Source: Pseudomonas libanensis
GTDB taxonomy: Bacteria; Pseudomonadota; Gammaproteobacteria; Pseudomonadales; Pseudomonadaceae
NCBI RefSeq assembly: GCF_001439685.1
Contig: NZ_JYLH01000006.1
Span: 62,001 to 126,000 of the forward strand
Direction: 5' to 3'
DNA: 64,000 nucleotides
Made by a program: the position numbers and the translations under genes. Positions 53,077-61,154 of this stretch are shown here, one piece after another. The stretch's first letter is position 1. Each line of letters begins with the position of its first letter. The notes under the pieces were generated by a model that was not told the origin of the DNA, searched no databases, and saw only the letters and a program-made list of their open reading frames with translations.

Positions 53077-54773
53077 GCGTCGTCTCCAGCCAAGGTCGTG
53101 CGTAGTTTTTCTTGTTGAGCCGGGTCCAAGTAAGCCCACAAGCTCTCTTCAGAGTCGGACACGGAGTCACTGCTCAACTCACTCATCGTTTCGCGTTGCT
53201 CTGGGTCAGCTTTTTGCTGCCAGAATTGGTCGGACTGATTGAGGTAATGCTGAATATTGGCGAGTGCTTGCTCATTGTTGCTGGACTGGGCTTGGAAGGT
53301 GTTTTCGGGCAACGGAGTTCGCGTTTCGGGTGGTCGAGGATCTTCGCCGTAGTACACCTGTGCGGGCAGGTCAGGAACACCTTCCAAGCGTGCGTGTCCC
53401 TTGGTATCTAACTCACCTTGTCGAACGGTACCGTCTTCAAAAAGCACTGTGTAGGGCGCACCTGCCAGGGGTGTTAATGCTTCGTCGTGGTAATTGAGTT
53501 CCATGGCAATGGGAGGCTTTAACAGAGTGCCTACGGGTAAGGCAGGAAGTGATGGTGTGTTTTTTGCCCCACCTAACAGTGGATGCTCACTACCCTTGAC
53601 ACTGAACACCCCCGGACAGGCAAAGGTGATGTCGCCGCCTTGCAACGTAATGCTCGCCGAACCGGCTTGCAGAACGATTCGGGTCTTGGCGATCAGGTCG
53701 ATCCTCCCTGCCGTGGCGGTGAAGGTTGCCGCTTGGTCAGCCAACACCTCCATACGGTCGGTGTGTGCCTGCAGGCTGACCGCAGCGGTCTCAGCCACGA
53801 CCTTGGCGCCACCTTTGGCGGTATACCAATGCAGGTTGTCACCGCTGGCCCCCGCGATGGTGTGGGCGGCGCTCAAATGCAGGTCCTGTTGACTGGTCAC
53901 CTGTAGCTGCTGCCCGGCAAACACATTGCTGCTGGCGGGGGTGGCGACCGTTAGGTGATCTGGCGTTTCCAGCACTAAATGCGGCGCGCTGAAGCGTTCC
54001 ACTGCTTGTTGCGTGTCGGGTTGAGTGGCGCTTTGTCCATTGACCTGGGCGGGGTAGTGCGCGCCCTTGCGCGGGTTCAATTCATCGCCTAACGCTTGTT
54101 GCGCAGCGTGAGCGGCCATGATCCCTGCCTGAGCTTGCTGCGCGGCCTGGCTCAAACGTTCGGCGGTGTTCATCGCGCCGTAGAGTTGGTCGAGGGCGTC
54201 GCTCATCTGCATCTGGGTGGCGTTTGCGCCAGTCTGGAGGCTGGCGGACAGGAGCAATCCTTCAGCGGCCCGAATCTGCCCCCAGCCTTGGGTGGTCTGG
54301 CTGAACCCTAAGCCCTGATAAGCACTGCGTTTGCTCCCTTCGCTGGCAATCGCATACCCCAGGGTGAGGGTGCTGCGCGCGGTCTGGTTACCTAGCTGCT
54401 GACGCAATTGGCCTTGGGCGTCATCCAGCTGCCAATGGCTGGCGGGTTGGCCATCCAGGCCAAGGGTTTGCACCCCACTAATCGTACCGGGATGGTTGGC
54501 AGGCGCGCCGATACCGGCACTGAAGGGGGCCGTTGCTTCGCCGTTGAACACCTGCGCAATGACCACCGGTTGATCAATGTCGGCATGGGCGTAGCTGATC
54601 ACCACTTCACTGCCAATGCGCGGCGTGAAGTTCTGACCAAAGTGCGCACCAGCCAGGGCTTCGGCGACACGGATCCACGTGCCCGACGTTTCGTTGCCAG
54701 GGGCATGCGCGTTGTCCTGCAGGCCCCCCGGCAGAGGGCTTTCACCCCGTTGCAAAAAAAACTGTACCCGCAC
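53073..54773 (-). CDS. 5'-truncated vgrG with an exchanged C-terminal tail, cassette 2
   Basis: 566 aa if translated from the GTG at 54773, for which no good Shine-Dalgarno is seen. It lacks the gp27-like half (about 405 residues) of a full VgrG and begins at the OB-fold (RVQFFLQRGESPLPGG). Bases 53562-54794 repeat the intact vgrG (58708-59940) with few substitutions and no gaps. After HPLLGGAK the sequence changes to a different tail, which still contains a transthyretin-like domain (LNYHDEALTPLAGAPYTVLF). Such tails bind the cognate effector. It cannot trimerise as a full spike alone; it is probably a displaced cassette that could be restored by recombination. Confidence 0.8.
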   Translation of the reverse strand: MRVQFFLQRGESPLPGGLQDNAHAPGNETSGTWIRVAEALAGAHFGQNFTPRIGSEVVISYAHADIDQPVVIAQVFNGEATAPFSAGIGAPANHPGTISGVQTLGLDGQPASHWQLDDAQGQLRQQLGNQTARSTLTLGYAIASEGSKRSAYQGLGFSQTTQGWGQIRAAEGLLLSASLQTGANATQMQMSDALDQLYGAMNTAERLSQAAQQAQAGIMAAHAAQQALGDELNPRKGAHYPAQVNGQSATQPDTQQAVERFSAPHLVLETPDHLTVATPASSNVFAGQQLQVTSQQDLHLSAAHTIAGASGDNLHWYTAKGGAKVVAETAAVSLQAHTDRMEVLADQAATFTATAGRIDLIAKTRIVLQAGSASITLQGGDITFACPGVFSVKGSEHPLLGGAKNTPSLPALPVGTLLKPPIAMELNYHDEALTPLAGAPYTVLFEDGTVRQGELDTKGHARLEGVPDLPAQVYYGEDPRPPETRTPLPENTFQAQSSNNEQALANIQHYLNQSDQFWQQKADPEQRETMSELSSDSVSDSEESLWAYLDPAQQEKLRTTLAGDDA

Positions 54774-54794
54774 TTGGTGGTCATGGTTGCTGGT
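53562..54794. repeat. 1,233-bp vgrG repeat, truncated copy
   Basis: Aligns without gaps to 58708-59940 (constant offset of 5,146 bases) with only scattered substitutions, for example one C/T change at 54784. The left end falls at the codons for LLGGAK; the right end at the codons for TSNRDH. These are the borders of vgrG homology in the cassette. Confidence 0.9.
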
Positions 54795-54927
54795 GAGGGT
54801 TACTGAATAGATCGGAAAATATCTGTAGAACTAAATGTGTTGGAGAAATGCTTAAAAATAAATCTGCGAGAATCCAAAGTGCGATAAAAGCCAAGATCGC
54901 AGTCAATATTTTGAGAGATTTTTTCAT
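54781..54927 (-). CDS. Small membrane-type ORF whose C-terminus is vgrG-derived, cassette 1/2 junction
   Basis: 48 aa, near-identical to the ORF at 49763-49909 (MKKSLKILTAILAFIALWIL, then ADLFLSISPTHLVLQ and SNPHQQP). Its final codons are vgrG sequence read in another frame. Both copies share the same junction, so the fusion happened before the cassettes were duplicated. It ends 8 bases before the start of the truncated vgrG. Confidence 0.45.
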   Translation of the reverse strand: MKKSLKILTAILAFIALWILADLFLSISPTHLVLQIFSDLFSNPHQQP

Positions 54928-54962
54928 GGGGTATTTAATCCGGTAAAGAGTTCTTGAGAACG

Positions 54963-55397
54963 TTAATGTGATGTTGTCGGGTGAGAAAACGCCTCAACTC
55001 CCAGACGGCGACGCCGTTTGAGCACCGCGCCGCTGGTAACTCCAGCTAATTTGGCGATCTCACTGTCTGGCTTTGTACCCAGCAACTTTTCGTAACCGTC
55101 CAGCGGTGCTGGGCTTTGACTGCGTTGGGACTTGATACCCAGTTTTGCACGGCGAAATGTCACGGCTGCTTTTGTAACTCCCGCGAGATTGGCAACGATC
55201 TGGTCGGTCAATACGCCCAACAAGAAATCATATCTGGCAATACGGCTCGGGGTTTTACTGTTGTACGAGGCAATGCCCAGGCTACGCCGGCGCTTGTTGA
55301 CAGCACCTTGTGAGACTCTTGCCAGTTTGGCGATCTGCGCGTCAGGTTGGGTGCTCAAGAGGGCGTCGAATTTGTATAGATCGCTCTTGTTTTTCAT
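54963..55397 (-). CDS. Triple helix-turn-helix repeat protein, cassette 1 copy
   Basis: 144 aa. Three repeats, DALLSTQPDAQIAKLARVSQ, DFLLGVLTDQIVANLAGVTK and EKLLGTKPDSEIAKLAGVTS, each followed by a basic helix (NKRRRSLGI, TFRRAKLGI, LKRRRRLGV). Each looks like a homeodomain-type HTH, so the protein may grip DNA with three recognition helices. No known domain name can be given. It could be a regulator of the cassette, a second immunity factor that shields DNA, or a recombination-associated protein. Confidence 0.75.
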   Translation of the reverse strand: MKNKSDLYKFDALLSTQPDAQIAKLARVSQGAVNKRRRSLGIASYNSKTPSRIARYDFLLGVLTDQIVANLAGVTKAAVTFRRAKLGIKSQRSQSPAPLDGYEKLLGTKPDSEIAKLAGVTSGAVLKRRRRLGVEAFSHPTTSH

Positions 55398-55415
55398 CGG
55401 TATTCCACCATCACA

Positions 55416-55625
55416 TCAGTCGCTGACGGCGGCCTGTAGCCAAGGCCATTTGCAGAATAACGGGGGGGAGGCGGGTGGCAGGCAATCTTCCAGGACCTTT
55501 GCAAGAACCACCAATAACAACAACGCGAGCCCCGAAATGGTCAGGTAGTGGCGCGGGAGCAGACGCTCGTTGGAGGGCTTTTTCGAGTTGAAGTGAATAG
55601 GGCTGTTCATTGGCGAATCTCGCAT
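55416..55625 (-). CDS. Small single-helix membrane protein, intact copy
   Basis: 69 aa (or 64 from the ATG at 55610). A basic N-terminus is followed by one hydrophobic helix (YLTISGLALLLLVVLAKVL) and a tail with two cysteines (EDCLPPASPPLFCKWPWLQA). It lies between the immunity gene and the repeat-HTH gene. The two other copies have an extra C and lose the frame, so it may be dispensable, or may need frameshifting there. Confidence 0.5.
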   Translation of the reverse strand: MRDSPMNSPIHFNSKKPSNERLLPRHYLTISGLALLLLVVLAKVLEDCLPPASPPLFCKWPWLQAAVSD

Positions 55626-55658
55626 CGTCCTTTAGTAATTGCTTCATGCTTTGCGCGA

Positions 55659-56675
55659 CTACAGCGTCGGCGCGGATTGATCCGGGCTCCATTGCCAGAA
55701 CGTAGAGCCGTAGTCGCTGCCCTCTATTGCCGGAAAGGCGATGCCTTGTTGGATGTAGCGTCGAGAGTTGGCCTTGGCGGGCGTAAACCACCAACCGGAT
55801 TTCGGGCAGAGTTCACCGGCAGTCTTGCGCGATATTGCAGAATTATCAGGTTGTGGCCTGCCCGGGGGACTACCAACGCTGCGGGCGTAATCCACCAGAT
55901 CTTTTGGATAAAAGGGCATGTCGCGGTAGCTACTGTCGTCGATGCCAAGTATGAAGGTCATAGCTCCTGCCTCAAGTGACCAGTAGCCGGGAAAGAACGA
56001 ACTCTTGTGTCGGTCGTGAAAAGGCTCGCGACGACTGGCCAAATACCACTCTTTGAGATATTGAGACATCAGGGTTGGTTGTTCTTCAGGATCAGCCTGG
56101 AAAATTTTACGTGTTTTGCGGTAGGGAAGTTGTCGCGTGTAAACAGTCGCTACCGGGCGCCCAAGTAAGTATGGTGCCACTAAGTCTTCCAGTAACGAAT
56201 CTTGGTCGTCGTTTTCATGAATAAGGAGATCTGCGATTTTTGCGAGTTTATCGCTGTGGCCAAGTAGAATGGCAAAACAGATCAGTTGCAGGGCTTCCCA
56301 ATATTGACTGCCATAAAGGTCTAAGTGTGGAACTCTATGCCCATCGTTGTCGGTGCTAGATTCAAATTGAATTTGAGGTTCCATTGAGGCTAGCCAGAAA
56401 TTGACTACCTCAGGGAAGAGATTAGATAACTCAACGATAGGGTGTCCCGCCGAATATCCGTAAATAATTGACTCGAGTCCTGCTTCAGCACGGCGCTTTG
56501 CTCCCCGCATAATACCCGCTTTGGGGCTGTCTTTTAGTTTTTCGGGATTATTGAGGTTGTCGGTTATAATTTTGATGCTTTTATTTGCTGACTCTATTAC
56601 GAATTTATAGTCAGCGTATTTTTGGAGTGGTTCGCGATGAGCTGCAATCCATGATTTATTTTCGAGAATTTCCAT
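55659..56675 (-). CDS. Immunity protein, DUF1910/DUF1911-like (PoNi type), cassette 1
   Basis: 338 aa, ATG at 56675, 4 bases after the effector. The N-terminal two thirds (AGLESIIYGYSAGHPIVELS, YWEALQLICFAILLGHSDKL) are distinct from the other two immunity proteins. The last 45 residues (CPKSGWWFTPAKANSRRYIQ, FPAIEGSDYGSTFWQWSPDQ, SAPTL) are almost the same. The shared end is also nearly identical in DNA, marking the right homology arm of the cassette. It should neutralise the effector at 56680-58203. Confidence 0.83.
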   Translation of the reverse strand: MEILENKSWIAAHREPLQKYADYKFVIESANKSIKIITDNLNNPEKLKDSPKAGIMRGAKRRAEAGLESIIYGYSAGHPIVELSNLFPEVVNFWLASMEPQIQFESSTDNDGHRVPHLDLYGSQYWEALQLICFAILLGHSDKLAKIADLLIHENDDQDSLLEDLVAPYLLGRPVATVYTRQLPYRKTRKIFQADPEEQPTLMSQYLKEWYLASRREPFHDRHKSSFFPGYWSLEAGAMTFILGIDDSSYRDMPFYPKDLVDYARSVGSPPGRPQPDNSAISRKTAGELCPKSGWWFTPAKANSRRYIQQGIAFPAIEGSDYGSTFWQWSPDQSAPTL

Positions 56676-56679
56676 TTGA

Positions 56680-58203
56680 TCAAGTTTCCAGGATGTGATC
56701 TGGGATTGTGACTATAGGAAGCTGGATTTTGTGTCGCGCACCTTTGCTTCTGTCGTGTATTTCATATTGCTTGCCCGTGACCATAAAGATTTCCCTGTTG
56801 TAGCAACTGATGCGTGAGAGTGACTCCTCTGCCTCGCGAATAGCTGTCAGTAGTTTCATTTTGTGAGAAGAAGGTATTGTCGTTTCTGAGGTCAGTGATT
56901 GTTTTATCCAAAGGTGACTCATCTGCCGTCCTTTGGTTTTTGTTGAGCTCAATGTTCCTGTCTGCTTGTCTGGGTCTGACAAGGCTTTTTCATTATCAAT
57001 AGTGGCATAAGTATTACTTGAAGAGTCTTTGCTCATTGCTGTGTCTGGGTTGTATGGCTGTTTGTTATCCAGTACTTTGGCGGTATCGGCGCGGGTGCCT
57101 TCAACAGCTTTCCTATCGCCTTCGCTCATTGCCGCCAAGAAACTGAACTGTGCCCAGATACTGCCTTTGGTCTCGCCAACGGTATAGGGTCTTCCTCTAT
57201 GCTGGCCAAACCACAAGTGATCCAGTCCCTGACTACTTACGGCTGATTGGCGATGGGGTGTGCTGCCCTTCTTTTTGCTGCTTTCCCATTCTTCAGTCAA
57301 CCGCCCGTTGTCGTTAATTTTTCGGCATGCTGGACGTGCGCTTTTTACGTAGTATTCGACAATATGCTCCGCCGGTACGCCCGTGGCCCAACGCTTGCGT
57401 TTACTCTGGCGAATTTGGTGGACTGTTGGCGTCTGGCTTCGGCTCGCGGGGTTCTTCCCCGTATTGTCAACTGCGGGCGAGGATGGCGTTTTGTTGCTGG
57501 CAGTTGCAGGGGAGGACGACGTTCGAGCCGCCGCCGGTGGCGCTGGCAAGCTGCGTTGTACTCCGGAAACCTGTGCGGTGCTCAGGACTTGGGGTTGGGA
57601 TAGAAGCCCATTCACGGTTTTTTTTAGTTCACCAATAGCTTTTTTTAGCATTGGCGAAGCTTGATTTTTCAGGTTGGTCAGTCCCTTGATCAATTCATTG
57701 GCTTGATTCCGGCCGGCCACCAGTTTTACCAGCCAACCATCGAGTGCTCTGATGAGGTTGTCGAGAATGCTATTGAGCATTTGCAGTGCCTCGCGCTCGA
57801 CCTTGCTCCAATCCATGCTTTGAATTGCTGCGCGAGGGTTGACGCGCGTATAGGTACGCATGGCATCGAACACGCGATTAGCATTTTGCCCGCTGCGTGC
57901 CAGTTTAAAGGCTGCTTTAAAAGCGTCCCCAAAACCAGGAATACAGCCGATCAAGGTAATCAGCAGTTCCACCCAGCTGCTAATGCTGGTGGGCGACGCA
58001 GTGAGGGTGATAATGCAACGAATCAAATCGCGCAGATCGAATAGTTGGCCGACTACTGGAACGCAACCGAGTACAGCTGTAACGATGGCATGGGATGGTG
58101 TATTGCCCTTGCCGTCAAGCAAACCCAATAACCACTGGCCTGCAGTCTCGTCGGCTTGGCGTACCTGACGTGACAAAGCCGGTGCGGAAGACGGAGCACT
58201 CAT
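56680..58203 (-). CDS. T6SS effector with PoNe-like DNase domain, cassette 1
   Basis: 507 aa. The N-terminal domain shares GCVPVVGQLFDLRDL (46-60) and LIGCIPGFGDAFKAA (84-98) with the cassette 2 effector at identical positions. A variable helical part and a Ser/Pro/Ala linker (about 205-265) follow. The C-terminal toxin has PAEHIVEYYVKS (Glu279), GLDHLWFG (Asp328) and YTVGETKGS (Glu344, Lys346), fitting a PD-(D/E)xK nuclease of the PoNe kind. It starts 3 bases after vgrG and is followed by its immunity gene. Apart from the shared N-terminal motif and the catalytic residues, it differs from the other effector. Confidence 0.8.
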   Translation of the reverse strand: MSAPSSAPALSRQVRQADETAGQWLLGLLDGKGNTPSHAIVTAVLGCVPVVGQLFDLRDLIRCIITLTASPTSISSWVELLITLIGCIPGFGDAFKAAFKLARSGQNANRVFDAMRTYTRVNPRAAIQSMDWSKVEREALQMLNSILDNLIRALDGWLVKLVAGRNQANELIKGLTNLKNQASPMLKKAIGELKKTVNGLLSQPQVLSTAQVSGVQRSLPAPPAAARTSSSPATASNKTPSSPAVDNTGKNPASRSQTPTVHQIRQSKRKRWATGVPAEHIVEYYVKSARPACRKINDNGRLTEEWESSKKKGSTPHRQSAVSSQGLDHLWFGQHRGRPYTVGETKGSIWAQFSFLAAMSEGDRKAVEGTRADTAKVLDNKQPYNPDTAMSKDSSSNTYATIDNEKALSDPDKQTGTLSSTKTKGRQMSHLWIKQSLTSETTIPSSHKMKLLTAIREAEESLSRISCYNREIFMVTGKQYEIHDRSKGARHKIQLPIVTIPDHILET

Positions 58204-58206
58204 GGA

Positions 58207-61143
58207 TCAGGCCTCCTGCACTGGGCGAGGTGTGGGGTGGTCTTTTTTATAGTTAGCTACGTTGGGATCTGACTCTTCCGGGAGTTGGTATTCAAGAAAC
58301 CCCTCGTGCTCTACTGGCATGCTTTCTTCCTGTATAGCTGCTATTTCATCGTCAAAGAAATACTCCTCAAGATGTGCTTGTTCAGTTTTTGAAAACTGCT
58401 CCAGCACTGACAGAGTTTCATTCTCGCTGTTGGGGGCTTTACCAAACGCCGGGTTCTTTAATGGAGGAATGAAATCATCGGGCTTTGTGCGATCGGTTTC
58501 TCCGTATTCGACTTCAGCCGGGAAGGGTGGTGGATTGTCAATAACTGCGGTGCCTTGTTCGTTTAGCGTTCCCGTCAAGGTTTGCCCATTACTGAAGCGC
58601 AGTGTGAAAGGAGCGCCGGTGACTGGAGATTGATCAAGGTAGTGATATGCAAGACTGAGGACTGCGGGCTTTACGCCGTCCGGCAGAATGGGGGGATTGA
58701 ATAGTCCTTTTGCCCCACCCAGCAATGGATGCTCACTGCCCTTGACACTGAACACCCCCGGACAGGCAAAGGTGATATCGCCGCCTTGCAACGTAATGCT
58801 CGCCGAACCGGCTTGCAGAACGATTCGGGTCTTGGCGATCAGGTCGATCCTCCCTGCCGTGGCGGTGAAGGTTGCCGCTTGGTCAGCCAACACCTCCATA
58901 CGGTCGGTGTGTGCCTGCAGGCTGACCGCAGCGGTCTCAGCCACGACCTTGGCGCCACCTTTGGCGGTATACCAATGCAGGTTGCCACCGCTGGCCCCCG
59001 CGATGGTGTGGGCGGCGCTCAAATGCAGGTCCTGTTGACTGGTCACCTGTAGCTGCTGCCCGGCAAACACATTGCTGCTGGCGGGGGTGGCGACCGTTAG
59101 GTGATCTGGCGTTTCCAGCACTAAATGCGGCGCGCTGAAGCGTTCCACTGCTTGTTGCGTGTCGGGTTGAGTGGCGCTTTGTCCATTGACCTGGGCGGGG
59201 TAGTGCGCGCCCTTGCGCGGGTTCAATTCATCGCCTAACGCTTGTTGCGCAGCGTGAGCGGCCATGATCCCTGCCTGAGCTTGCTGCGCGGCCTGGCTCA
59301 AACGTTCGGCGGTGTTCATCGCGCCGTAGAGTTGGTCGAGGGCGTCGCTCATCTGCATCTGGGTGGCGTTTGCGCCAGTCTGGAGGCTGGCGGACAGGAG
59401 CAATCCTTCAGCGGCCCGAATCTGCCCCCAGCCTTGGGTGGACTGGCTGAACCCTAAGCCCTGATAAGCACTGCGTTTACTCCCTTCGCTGGCAATCGCA
59501 TACCCCAGGGTGAGGGTGCTGCACGCGGTCTGGTTACCTAGCTGCTGGCGCAATTGGCCTTGGGCGTCATCCAGCTGCCAATGGCTGGCGGGTTGGCCAT
59601 CCAGGCCAAGGGTTTGCACACCGCTGATCGTCCCGGGATGGTTGGCAGGCGCGCCGATGCCGGCACTGAAGGGTGCCGTTGCTTCGCCGTTGAACACCTG
59701 CGCAATGACCACCGGTTGATCAATGTCGGCATGGGCGTAGCTGATCACCACTTCACTGCCAATGCGCGGTGTGAAGTTCTGACCAAAGTGCGCACCGGCC
59801 AGGGCTTCGGCGACACGGATCCACGTGCCCGACGTTTCGTTGCCAGGGGCATGCGCGTTGTCCTGCAGGCCCCCCGGCAGAGGGCTTTCACCTCGTTGCC
59901 AAAAAAACTGTACCCGCACTTGGTGGTCACGGTTGCTGGTAATGATGTGCTGTTGCGCTCCGACCACGGTGGCTGTTTGTACACCGGGTGCCTGCGGACG
60001 AGGTAGTCGGGTTGGCACGATTGGCACATTCGGCGCAACGGCGTGGAAATGGTTGGCGTAGGTGCCTTGCTCCAGAGCAGGTTCCCCCAGCCGGCTGGCG
60101 AGAAGAAGGCCGAGATTATTGCTTGCCACATGCCTGATCTGCCGGCACACCAGAGGGAGGGCACCCAGGGCTGGATGTTGCTCCACGGTATAGCGGATGC
60201 CCAGCTGCAGTGGCCGCGTCGCGCTATCTCCCTGATAGCCGTGGCGTGCCAGACGACGCGCGCTCAACAGATGGTTGGCGGTCTGGCGTGCCTCGTTCGA
60301 CGTCTCGAAAATGGCCGAAGGGTTTGTATCGAACACTTCCAGCTCAGGCAACGCAGGTCCTTCGGTGATAGGGCTCTCAGCGGTCCCGCTCAACCCCAGC
60401 AATTGCTCGGCGTTCCAGGCGCAGGTTGTGGCTGCATCATTGGTAATTTGGCGCTGCTCTTCCAGGCGACGAATACCGTCATCCGCCTGCGGGGCATCTT
60501 CACGGGAAAAGACCAGCACACCACCGTCAGGCCATTGGTAGTCACGGTCAATAATCACCAGCCTGGCGCTATCCTTCCCGTTGCCCCCGTGTTCAAAATA
60601 GAAACTCAAGCCCTCTTCGGATAACAGCCGGCAAACGAACTCAAAGTCGGTCTCGCGGTACTGCGTGCATAACGCACGTCTTGGCAGCAGCTGGGTAACC
60701 CGTGCGTCCCACTGGGCTTGAGGGTAGTCGGCAAAAATTCGCGCGACGATCTCCAGTACATCCAGATCCTGGAAGATCATTGTATTGCGCTGTCGCTTGA
60801 GTAAGCTCAACCAGGTTGCGGCGTGCAGTCGATAGCGTGCGATACCACCGTCGCTGCCGTGCTGTTCTGCGCTGACCACGATGCCTTGCCAAGTGCGCTG
60901 CTGACCATCCAGTTGCGTCAGTTGCAGCTGCAGGGCCGTTCCCGGTAATGCAGCCAGATTCAACAAGGCTGAAGGGCTGATGCAGTCGAGCGTGAAGATG
61001 GGTTCTTCATTGATCGCTTCGAGGCCTTCCCAGTGCTCCACCACCAAGGCGTCGGGCAGAACCGTTTGCACGTGCAGCAGGCGGTTGTGCTGCGAAAGCA
61101 ACGAGGACCAGTCGGTGGCATCCATGTCAGCCAGTGCGGGCAT
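58207..61143 (-). CDS. vgrG: Full-length T6SS spike protein VgrG with transthyretin-like tail
   Basis: 978 aa from the ATG at 61143 (AAGGAG upstream). The open frame to 61488 is antisense readthrough of tssL. Domains: gp27-like part to about residue 400 (CTQYRETDFEFVCRLLSEEG), OB-fold (HQVRVQFFWQRGESPLPGG, then ASAEALAG-like VAEALAGAHFGQNFTPRIGS), gp5 needle and DUF2345 region (AGASGGNLHWYTAKGGAKVV, SASITLQGGDITFACPG). After residue 811 comes a transthyretin-like tail (LSLAYHYLDQSPVTGAPFTL). This tail probably docks the effector encoded immediately downstream. The gene lies between tssL and effector 1. Residues about 402-811 are the part duplicated at 53562-54794. Confidence 0.9.
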   Translation of the reverse strand: MPALADMDATDWSSLLSQHNRLLHVQTVLPDALVVEHWEGLEAINEEPIFTLDCISPSALLNLAALPGTALQLQLTQLDGQQRTWQGIVVSAEQHGSDGGIARYRLHAATWLSLLKRQRNTMIFQDLDVLEIVARIFADYPQAQWDARVTQLLPRRALCTQYRETDFEFVCRLLSEEGLSFYFEHGGNGKDSARLVIIDRDYQWPDGGVLVFSREDAPQADDGIRRLEEQRQITNDAATTCAWNAEQLLGLSGTAESPITEGPALPELEVFDTNPSAIFETSNEARQTANHLLSARRLARHGYQGDSATRPLQLGIRYTVEQHPALGALPLVCRQIRHVASNNLGLLLASRLGEPALEQGTYANHFHAVAPNVPIVPTRLPRPQAPGVQTATVVGAQQHIITSNRDHQVRVQFFWQRGESPLPGGLQDNAHAPGNETSGTWIRVAEALAGAHFGQNFTPRIGSEVVISYAHADIDQPVVIAQVFNGEATAPFSAGIGAPANHPGTISGVQTLGLDGQPASHWQLDDAQGQLRQQLGNQTACSTLTLGYAIASEGSKRSAYQGLGFSQSTQGWGQIRAAEGLLLSASLQTGANATQMQMSDALDQLYGAMNTAERLSQAAQQAQAGIMAAHAAQQALGDELNPRKGAHYPAQVNGQSATQPDTQQAVERFSAPHLVLETPDHLTVATPASSNVFAGQQLQVTSQQDLHLSAAHTIAGASGGNLHWYTAKGGAKVVAETAAVSLQAHTDRMEVLADQAATFTATAGRIDLIAKTRIVLQAGSASITLQGGDITFACPGVFSVKGSEHPLLGGAKGLFNPPILPDGVKPAVLSLAYHYLDQSPVTGAPFTLRFSNGQTLTGTLNEQGTAVIDNPPPFPAEVEYGETDRTKPDDFIPPLKNPAFGKAPNSENETLSVLEQFSKTEQAHLEEYFFDDEIAAIQEESMPVEHEGFLEYQLPEESDPNVANYKKDHPTPRPVQEA
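58708..59940. repeat. 1,233-bp vgrG repeat, copy inside intact vgrG
   Basis: Partner of 53562-54794, same orientation. A 36-bp subset (59905-59940) is also found at 49741-49776. The two long copies could recombine and delete or amplify the 5.1 kb between them. Confidence 0.9.
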
Positions 61144-61154
61144 GTGTAGCTCCT

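Noticed and set aside
53112..54806. Plus-strand ORFs across the truncated vgrG
   Set aside because: The same shadows recur in the other vgrG copy, as expected for antisense frames of a repeat.
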